NCBI GenBank assembly: GCA_913063525.1
Contig: CAJXYV010000004.1
Span: 1-46,886 of the forward strand
Direction: 5' to 3'
Source: an uncultured Verrucomicrobiota bacterium
GTDB lineage: Bacteria > Verrucomicrobiota > Verrucomicrobiia > Verrucomicrobiales > Akkermansiaceae
DNA: 46,886 nucleotides
A program made the translations under genes and the position numbers. This document shows, in pieces, positions 1 to 8,100 of this stretch. The notes under the pieces were generated by a model. It did not search any database, had not been told where the DNA came from, and worked only from the letters and a program-made list of their open reading frames with translations. How positions within the stretch are numbered: position 1 is the first letter of the stretch; the number at the start of each line of letters is the position of its first letter.

Positions 1-290
1 CCAAGGATCGGCGCGTGGTATCCAAGGATCGGCGCGTGGTATCCAAGGATCGGCGCGTGGTATCCAAGGATCGGCGCGTGGTATCCAAGGATCGGCGCGT
101 GGTATCCAAGGATCGGCGCGTGGTATCCAAGGATCGGCGCGTGGTATCCAAGGATCGGCGCGTGGTATCCAAGGATCGGCGTGTGGTATCCAAGGATCGG
201 CGCGTGGTATCCAAGGATCAGCGCGTGGTTTCCAAGGATCAGCGCGTGGTTTCCAAGGATCAGCGTGAGGTTTCCAAGGATCGGCGCGTT
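1..290. repeat. Tandem array, 21-bp period (unit CCAAGGATCGGCGCGTGGTAT), about 14 units, truncated by window start
   Basis: Read directly: near-identical 21-bp units; variants (GATCAGCG, GGTTT) cluster at the right end of the array. Confidence 0.97.
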
Positions 291-413
291 CGGATCAGGG
301 AGTGAACTGGATGTCTTAAGGGTTCGGCGCAGGGCTTAATCCCCGAATGAACGGCGTTCATCAGCGGCCCATCCAGCCGTCGTCGGCTCAACGTTTTGCG
401 CCTGAAGCGCCGA

Positions 414-524
414 CCGGAGGTGGCGAGGCGGGTGAAGGCGCTTGGGGAAAAATCGGTAAAGCTGAAATGAATCGCTCTGCCAGATGATGGAGTTTTTCAT
501 GGGATTTCATGGATCAGAGTTGAT
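414..524 (+). repeat. Dispersed repeat block, copy 1 (111 bp)
   Basis: Ungapped hand alignment to 45896-46006 gives 93/111 identical bases, including GATGAATCGCTCTG-like and AGATGATGGA(G/T)TTTTTCATG cores. Confidence 0.85.
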
Positions 525-581
525 CGTGTGAAGCTTGGATGATTTGGAAGGTTGGCGGCAAACTTGGCCGGCCAAGCTCGA

Positions 582-1961
582 TTATTGCTGATCCACCCTG
601 ATCCGCATGAATCGCTTTGAACGACTTTCGATCGGCAGGCTGTCTTGAATTGTCAGCACGGTGCGATCCGCTTGATCCACCGTGGAAACCACGCGGGCGT
701 GAGCAAATCCGTCCGACGATTTCCAGACTTCCGTCCAAGTGCCCGATAAAGTGTCATTCGCTTCGACCGTGTAAGTCAAATCTTGGGCAAATTTCCGCAC
801 GGGAAACGTCAGCGTCTGGTAACGGTAGGGTGAGCTGCCGTTGGTCCCGCGGAAGATCGTCTGATCCGCGCGATCCGCAGCGGAGGGATTTCCAAGGAAC
901 GCGTATTCTTGGAGATTGTTCCAGGCATCGCTCTCCGGATTCTGCGTCATGCCACTTTGCGCGCCCGCAAAGGTGTTGCGCGATGCCCAAGTGGTGAACG
1001 TAAGGTTGACTGTCAGCGAAAAGCTGTCGTCCACGGTGTTGCCGACGCTGTCGGTGGCACGGACGGTGACGACCACTGTACCCGTTTGACCGGCCACGGG
1101 GGAAAGTTCCAGAACGCCATTCGACTGAATGGATGCCGTCGCGACGGCCGGGTTATCGTTGGCGACGACTGTGTAAGTCAGCGTTGAGCTCTCCCCCGCT
1201 TCCCCGGCAGGAAGAGTCTCCAGCGTCACGCTTGGGAAAAGGATCAAGTAGTTTGCTTGATAAAGAGGCAGTTCGCTAAAAGCACCGCCCAAAATTGCAC
1301 TGTAATTGTAAGTGGGAAAAATGGAGGGATCGCCAAAAAGCTGAGCATTACCAAAGGTCGAACGCGTCATCCGCCCAAACACGGTGAACCCCCCGTTCTG
1401 AGGATCGAGAATGTCGGAATTTTCACCTAGGCTCACGAACCACTGACTGGTGGCGCTGTCAGGATTGCCGCCGACCTTGGCCATCGAAATCGTGCCCAAA
1501 GTGTTGGAAATGCCGAATTCATTGACGATTGGCGCATCGGTGGGGACGGATTCAATGTTACCATTGATGTCGGTGCGAAATCCCCCACCTTGGATGACAA
1601 AATCCGAAACGCTGCGGTGAATGAACGAGTTGGCGTAGTCGCCATCGGTCACGTACTTGAGAAAGTTTTGCCGCGCGATGGGCGTCCGATTGCTGAATAT
1701 GGCCATGTCCATAACGATCGGAGTGCTGCCGGAATTGAATTGAGACGTGAAACGAACGACCTGATCGTCGATCGCCTCGGTGCCGAAAGCCGAAGCCAGA
1801 TCGACCGTCAGCGGTATGCCAGCGACCGCGCTGCGATCAGCGATAGGGTGATTGAGGACCGGGAGCCTTTTCGTGCCGGCGGCGGCCACCGCCATCGAAC
1901 CGCAAAAGCAAGCGACCCAACGACCCCAGAAACCCAACGGAGTGACTTTAATGTCAGACAT
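582..1961 (-). CDS. Secreted cyclophilin-type peptidylprolyl isomerase with Ig/cadherin-like C-terminal region
   Basis: ORF contains FLKYVTDGDYANSFIHRSVSDFVIQGGG and SMAKVGGNPDSATSQWFVSLGEN, typical of the cyclophilin fold; N-terminal signal-like segment. Confidence 0.85.
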   Translation of the reverse strand: MSDIKVTPLGFWGRWVACFCGSMAVAAAGTKRLPVLNHPIADRSAVAGIPLTVDLASAFGTEAIDDQVVRFTSQFNSGSTPIVMDMAIFSNRTPIARQNFLKYVTDGDYANSFIHRSVSDFVIQGGGFRTDINGNIESVPTDAPIVNEFGISNTLGTISMAKVGGNPDSATSQWFVSLGENSDILDPQNGGFTVFGRMTRSTFGNAQLFGDPSIFPTYNYSAILGGAFSELPLYQANYLILFPSVTLETLPAGEAGESSTLTYTVVANDNPAVATASIQSNGVLELSPVAGQTGTVVVTVRATDSVGNTVDDSFSLTVNLTFTTWASRNTFAGAQSGMTQNPESDAWNNLQEYAFLGNPSAADRADQTIFRGTNGSSPYRYQTLTFPVRKFAQDLTYTVEANDTLSGTWTEVWKSSDGFAHARVVSTVDQADRTVLTIQDSLPIESRSKRFMRIRVDQQ

Positions 1962-2091
1962 GATGAAAAAATTTATCGTTCACGCGGAACCGTGTCAACC
2001 GCCGCGAAAGTGAGATGATTTCACCTTCCAATCTTACGCGACGGTCACTCATCGCTTTCCAAGGGCCAGAATTTACCGTTATCTGTGTGGC

Positions 2092-3153
2092 GTGCTTCGT
2101 TCGCTGCGTTTGATGGATTTCCGCTGTTTTGGCGCGCTGGACCTTGAGGTTCCGGCGGCGGGCGCGATTTTGACGGGCGACAACGCGCAGGGAAAAACCT
2201 CAATTTTGGAAGCTTTGTGCGTGTTGGTGCGGCTGCACTCGCCGCGGAGCCACCGGATGACGACGCTGGGGCGGATGGGCAGCAAGGGCTTTGGCATCGC
2301 CGGAGACCCGTGGGGCTGCGAACGGCAAGTCCGCTATTCGCGCGAGGGACTGGTGCTGAAGGCAGACGAGGAAGCCCGCGCCAGCCAGACTCGCTACCTT
2401 GAGGATGGCGGATTGGTGGTGTGGATGGGCAACGAGGACTTGGAACTGGTGCGCGGCCCGGGCGAGGGACGCCGCCGCTACCTGGATTTTCTGGGTTCCC
2501 AGATCGACGACGGCTACCGCCGCGCTTGGTCGCGCTACCGCCGGGCCTTGCGGGCGAAGAATCTACTGCTCAAAGAGGGCCGCCCACGCGATGCCGAAAT
2601 TTCATCCTACGAAGAAATCCTGATCGAACACGGCAGCACGCTGATGAGCGCCCGCGCCAGGATGATCGAAGAGCTCGCGCCATTTGCCGCGGCCGCCCAA
2701 CGGGACGTAAGCGGCAAGGACGAAGCGCTGACGCTGCGCTACCTGCCGGCGAGCGGCCCGGACTTGCGCGAGTCCCTGCTGCAGGCGCGGGAACGCGAAA
2801 CCCGCCTGCGCCAAGCGGTGGTCGGCCCCCACCGCGACGAGCTCGACCTCCGCATCCACGGCATGCCGGCGGCGGATTTTGCCAGCGAAGGGCAGCAGCG
2901 GACCCTAGCCGTGGCCTTGAAGTTAGCCCAAGGCAAACTGCTAGAGCAACGGGGCGGCAAGCTGCCGATCTATCTGATGGACGACATTTTCGGCGAGCTC
3001 GATCCGGGCCGCCGCAATGCGCTGATGAACCACCTGCCGCTCCATGCCCAGCGGTGGATCACGACCACCCACCTCGACTGGCTGCGCGAGACACCGCAGT
3101 TGGGCGACCTGGCCAGATTCCGGCTCGACGCTGGCGTCTGCCGCCCCTGCTGA
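2092..3153 (+). CDS. recF: DNA replication and repair protein RecF
   Basis: GDNAQGKTSILEAL Walker A, SEGQQRTLAVALKLAQ signature, LMDDIFGELDPGRR Walker B. GTG start. Confidence 0.92.
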   Translation: MLRSLRLMDFRCFGALDLEVPAAGAILTGDNAQGKTSILEALCVLVRLHSPRSHRMTTLGRMGSKGFGIAGDPWGCERQVRYSREGLVLKADEEARASQTRYLEDGGLVVWMGNEDLELVRGPGEGRRRYLDFLGSQIDDGYRRAWSRYRRALRAKNLLLKEGRPRDAEISSYEEILIEHGSTLMSARARMIEELAPFAAAAQRDVSGKDEALTLRYLPASGPDLRESLLQARERETRLRQAVVGPHRDELDLRIHGMPAADFASEGQQRTLAVALKLAQGKLLEQRGGKLPIYLMDDIFGELDPGRRNALMNHLPLHAQRWITTTHLDWLRETPQLGDLARFRLDAGVCRPC

Positions 3154-3170
3154 CAGGTTTTATTTCTGGG

Positions 3171-3192
3171 ATCCGCCGGGCGGCTGGCGGAT
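3171..3192 (+). terminator. Possible hairpin terminator after recF
   Basis: Inverted repeat ATCCGCC-GGGCGGCT-GGCGGAT just after the recF stop; no strong T tract. Confidence 0.3.
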
Positions 3193-3252
3193 TTATCACT
3201 CGGCGCGATATTTGCGGTTCCGATCTAGCGGATTTTCAGCTACCTTGCCGGC

Positions 3253-3747
3253 ATGCGCACAGCGGTTTACGCCGGTTCCTTCGATCCACCGACCAATGGC
3301 CACCTTTGGATGATCCAACGCGGACTGGAAATGTTCGATCGCTTGATCGTGGCCATCGGCAGCAATCCTTCGAAAAGTTATTCGTTTAGCGTGGAAGACC
3401 GCTTGGCATTGCTCGACGCATCGATCGAAAGCAACGAGCGCCTGGAAATCACGCACTTCAACAACCGCTATCTGGTGGATTACGCGAAACGGATGGATGC
3501 CAAGTACGTACTGCGCGGCATTCGGTCATCGGGCGATTACGAATACGAGCGGGTGATGCGCCACATCAACGCCGACATGGCGCCGGAGATCACCACGGTT
3601 TTTCTGATGCCGCCGCGCGACATCGCCGAGCTTTCGTCGAGCATGATCAAAAGCCTGACCGGCCCGACCGGCTGGGAGGAAACCGTGCGGCGCTATGTGC
3701 CGGAGCCGGTTTTCAAAGCACTGGCCGCGCGCGGCGGCTCGCTCTGA
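3253..3747 (+). CDS. coaD: Pantetheine-phosphate adenylyltransferase
   Basis: [31 protein letters not shown] and SSSMIK motifs; expected length 164 aa. Confidence 0.95.
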   Translation: MRTAVYAGSFDPPTNGHLWMIQRGLEMFDRLIVAIGSNPSKSYSFSVEDRLALLDASIESNERLEITHFNNRYLVDYAKRMDAKYVLRGIRSSGDYEYERVMRHINADMAPEITTVFLMPPRDIAELSSSMIKSLTGPTGWEETVRRYVPEPVFKALAARGGSL

Positions 3748-3832
3748 GCGGAGGAAAGCTTGGATCACGGCGAACATCACCAAGGCCTTGGCGTGACTGG
3801 TAGATTGCAGGTCTTTTCGGAGCTTTCGCGGC

Positions 3833-4912
3833 TCAATTCGCGAGATCTTCGTTGTAGTAGATTTTGATGAACTTCATCTTCTTCTCCTCGTCGAAGCCGT
3901 GTTCGAGGACGGGGTCGGGTTTGGCGGCCAGGGCGGGCTTGAGCCGGATCTCTGCCCCGGTGTCGAGTTTCATGACCGACGGGATCTTCTTCTTGGCCTT
4001 GCTGACGTCCTTTTTGGAGATCTCGAAGGAATCATCGAGCCGGTGGCCCTGCTCGGCCTCGACCTGCGAGCGGTGCTCGGCGAACTTGGCCTTGGCCTCC
4101 GGGGTCTTGAGCACTTGCTCCTCGAACTCCTGGAGGCTGAATTTCTCTTTCTCTTCGAAGTAGGTGATGGCGTCGCGGGCGGCGGTCGAGCTGTCCCACG
4201 GCGGGGTGTCGTCGTCGGCCTTGGGCTTGTCCTTTTTCTCCTTCTCCATGAAGGCGACGGCCATGTTGGCGTACTTATTGGTCAGGAAGGGGCTGTCGGT
4301 GATCGGCACCACGCCAAGGAAATCGCGTACCCAGAAGCGCGAGTCGGAGCCCGTGCGGTCGAAGGTGAGCACGTAATAACCCTTTTGGGAAAGGTGGTTG
4401 AGAATGAGGCAGCCTTTGTCGATTTTTTCGGGGTTGATCCCCTGCTCGGTGTGCAGCTCGAGGTCGCCGTCGCGGGTGGAGATGCTCAGGAAGGGCACCA
4501 CACTCTCGGACTTGAGGATGCAGAGGCCCTGGGTCAGCTGGCCGTCGATGTCGATATCCTGGATCAGGCTGATGCAGAGGTCGCCGGACTTGATGTTGGG
4601 GTGGTTCGACTTGGAGTAGAGGCGCTTGGCGATGTCGCAGCCTTTTTCCAAGAGCCCGTCGTCGGAAGCGAAGATGGCGGCGGCGCAGGCGTTCATTTCG
4701 TGCTGATCGAGCGACGAATGATGGCTGAAGCGGTGCGCGGTGAGGTTCTTGAACGGCTTGAGGAAGATGGCGGACAGCGCCTCCTGGTCGTTTTCCTCGA
4801 TTTTAAAAACCTCTTTTGAAGTTTGCAGCGGCTCATCGCGCTGAGGGTGGCCGACTTTGGCCAGCACGAGGCCGGTGGCAGTGGCGGAGGTGAAACGGAT
4901 TTTAGCGGACAT
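3833..4912 (-). CDS. Nucleoid-associated protein (NdpA/YejK-like)
   Basis: 359-aa ORF with overall architecture and motifs (FLGVVPITDS, KYYNEDLAN C-terminus) resembling the 37-kDa nucleoid-associated protein family. Confidence 0.65.
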   Translation of the reverse strand: MSAKIRFTSATATGLVLAKVGHPQRDEPLQTSKEVFKIEENDQEALSAIFLKPFKNLTAHRFSHHSSLDQHEMNACAAAIFASDDGLLEKGCDIAKRLYSKSNHPNIKSGDLCISLIQDIDIDGQLTQGLCILKSESVVPFLSISTRDGDLELHTEQGINPEKIDKGCLILNHLSQKGYYVLTFDRTGSDSRFWVRDFLGVVPITDSPFLTNKYANMAVAFMEKEKKDKPKADDDTPPWDSSTAARDAITYFEEKEKFSLQEFEEQVLKTPEAKAKFAEHRSQVEAEQGHRLDDSFEISKKDVSKAKKKIPSVMKLDTGAEIRLKPALAAKPDPVLEHGFDEEKKMKFIKIYYNEDLAN

Positions 4913-5186
4913 GGGGGCAGGAACCTAGAACCGCCGAGCCCTTTGCACACTCCAAAAATCCACTTGGGACCAAATTCCACGGAGAATCCACCAAGCCCTG
5001 GCAAAAAGACTCGAGATCGAGACTCCGAGATGGACACCGGGTCCCGCCGAACACGCCACCGACGCGAATGGGCAACTCATTATCAGGGGCAAGCCAATGC
5101 GGACACGGGCAGGATCAAAAAACCGCCGCCGCATTCCTCATGGATTACGGCGACGGTCAAACATCCATTCAATCCAAACAAAACGA

Positions 5187-8100
5187 TTACCTGCGGCGGC
5201 GGAGCAAGGCCAGCAATCCAAGACCGCCTAGCACTGCGGAGGTGGGCTCGGGAACCACGGTGACGATCCCCGTACTGGAGTTGAAGGTGGCGGAGCTGTC
5301 GCCGGTCAAGCCGCTGACATTGACCGCCGTGAAGTTGCCCGTGTAGCTACCGAAGTCGAAGATTTTCACGCTGGTCTCGTGGGTAAAGGTTTCGTCGGCT
5401 TTAAAGAACAGGTTGAGGATACCGCCGAAGTTCACCGTCTGGGCCAAGCCGCCTTGCGCGAGGTCGAAAGACCCGGCACCAAAGCCCCCCGAGGTGAACT
5501 CGAAGTTCGAAACCGAGCCGAGCCCCAGGGTGAGATTGTTGTTGAAGGCGATGGTACCGGGCGACGCACCGATGGCGAGGGTGCCATTGATCGAGAGATC
5601 GCCAGTCACCGAACCGCTGCCCGTCAGAGACTGAGTGCTGCCCAGGGCATAATTGGTCACCGCCGAGACGTTGAAATTGCCGCCAGAGAGCGAAACCTCG
5701 GAACTATTGGCAATCGAGCCATTGGCACCGATGGCGAGGGTGCCGGCACTGACCGTCGTTTTGCCAGTGTAAGTGCTGATACCGTTGATTGTCAAAGTTC
5801 CAGCACCCGATTTATGCAAGGTACCTCCCGCACTGAGAAGACCGCTGGCAAATGCGACATTGCGGCCATTGGTGTCGATTTTATAGGCTTGGCCAGCGGC
5901 GGTGCTGAAGCGACTGGAGTAGTCGCTGGCATTGCTGCTGGAATATTGCAGGGTGCCGCCACCGAAGCCGATGCTGCCCGTGCTACCCAGAGCCGCGCTG
6001 CTGCCCAAGGCCAAGACCCCGTCGTTAAGCTGAGTGCCGCCTGAATAAGTATTCACACCCGAAAGCGTCACGGTTCCCGCAGTCGTTTTGGTGAATGCGC
6101 CGCTGCCTGCCAGGATGGCAGTGATCGAACCGCTTTGTGCGCCATAGGAAGTGCCCGTCAGCACCCCAGACGTGCCGTTGATATTGCCGCTGACAAGCGT
6201 CACCGCCCCCACCGTATCGCTGAAGGCTTTCAGATCGAGAGTGCCGCCGGAAACTTGGACTGCCCCGGTCAAAAGTACACTATTGGCACCATAGGCCAGC
6301 GTCCCCTCCTGCACGTCGGTCAAGCCCGTGTGTTGGTTCGCACCCGAGAGGGTGAGGGTTCCCAAGCCGACTTTATTCAGGGCGCCGCTGCCCGCCGCGC
6401 TCGCTCCGCTGAGCGTCAGATTGGCGAGTGCTGTTGCCACATCCAGAGTGCTGGTGGTGCTGGAGGTCAGCGTGTAAGCGCGGTCCGAGCTGGCAGTCGC
6501 CCCCGTGTAGCGCAGCGTGCCGCCGCCAAAGACGAGGTTGGAGGCCACATTGGTCGACTGACCGATGCCGCTGGCAACGCCGCCGTTCAGAAGTGAAGCG
6601 ACACTGAGGATTCCCGAGTTGATATTGGTCGCTCCCGTGTAGGTGTTCAATCCACTGAGAACGACCGTTCCTGCGGTGGTCTTGGTCAGGGCCACCGAGG
6701 TGCCCGCCAAGACCGCACTGATCGATCCGCTCTGCACGGCGTAAGAAGTGCCGGTGAGAATGCCGCTCGTGCTATTGATGTTGCCGCCTGACAAGGTCAC
6801 CGCACCGACGCTGTCGTTGAAGGCCTTGAGATCAAGAGTTCCACCCGAGACCGTCAATCCGCCTGTGCTCAGGGCATTGGCGATGCCATACTCGAGGGTT
6901 CCCGCAGCGACCGTTGTCAGCCCGGTGTGGGTGTTTGCAACATTCAAAGTGAGTTTGCCCGCGCCATCCTTGGTGAGCGTCTGGGCGGTCGTCACTGGGG
7001 CAAATGCGTCAGACAAGACGATATTTCCCGCACCACCGAAGGTGAGACCGAAGTTGCCCGTGATGCTTCCAGCGGAGTTGATGGTCAAAATGTCGGCATC
7101 CGAATTGATCCGGCTGGCACTGGCCAAGGTGATGACCCCGGCATAACTATTATTGCCCGCGATGTTGCGTAGAGATCCGCCACCCAAGACCCCAGTCCCG
7201 TTGAGGGTCAAGGCTTCGGCTCCGATGGTCAACGCGCCCGCCGCACCGTCCAGCTCCAGCGCCGCCCCATCGGCCACCGACACGCCACCGGCGATCGTAC
7301 CCAGCGCGGTGCTGTTTTGAGCCCTGAGTACTCCCCCACTGACGGTGGTGGCTGCTTCGTAGAGGTTGGCGCTTGTCAGAGTCAGTGTGCCGCTTCCCGA
7401 CTTGGTCACGCTGGCAGTACTTGCCCCTCCCGCGTCGTTGAGAACGCCGCCGACCGTCGTATTGCCGTTGCCGCCAAAGACAATTAGCTTATTTCCGCTG
7501 CCAGCCGGGGTAACAGCACCCAGGGTAAGGAGATCACCGGAGTCCACATTGAAAGTCGTCGTCACGGCGGCACCATTCACGGCGACGGCCCCGAATGTGA
7601 TACCCGCGGAACCACTGCCAACGTTCGTCCCTGAGGCGATCGACAGCGTCTGGCCAGTCAAGGTAAGCGTGCCCAACGTGTGCGTCACACCGGCTCCGCC
7701 GACAGACAAAACATCCGAATTGATGGTTGAGTCAGCAGTGAGAGTGGTATTCCGGGCGAAGTTGAGACCCGTGTCATTGGCCAGCTCCAAAATACCGCCG
7801 GCCAAAGTCAACGAGGCCGCACCAGCGCCCAAGGCATTGGCGCTGGTCGTCGCGCGCAGCGTGCCTGCGGTAACAGTGGCCAGACCCGTGTAGGTGTTGG
7901 CACCGCTAAGAGTCGCGATCCCTGCGGTCGTCTTGTTCAAGGCACCCGCACCGCCAAGAATGGCGCTGACTGATCCGCTTTGCAGGGCGTAAGAAGTCCC
8001 CGTAAGGACACCGTTGCTGCCCGTGATCGAACCACTCGCCAGCGTCACTGCACCGACCGTATCCGAGAAGGTCTTGAGGTCCAAAATGCCTCCCGATACT

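Noticed and set aside
1-290. CRISPR array
   Set aside because: The 21-bp units are contiguous with no unique spacers, and no cas genes are seen; the same holds for the other two arrays.
15-305. 96-aa repeat protein ORF (VSKDRRV repeats)
   Set aside because: Multiple frames stay open because the repeat period is a multiple of 3; no credible start or non-repeat domain.
3899-4819. 306-aa plus-strand ORF
   Set aside because: Antisense shadow of the NdpA-like gene.
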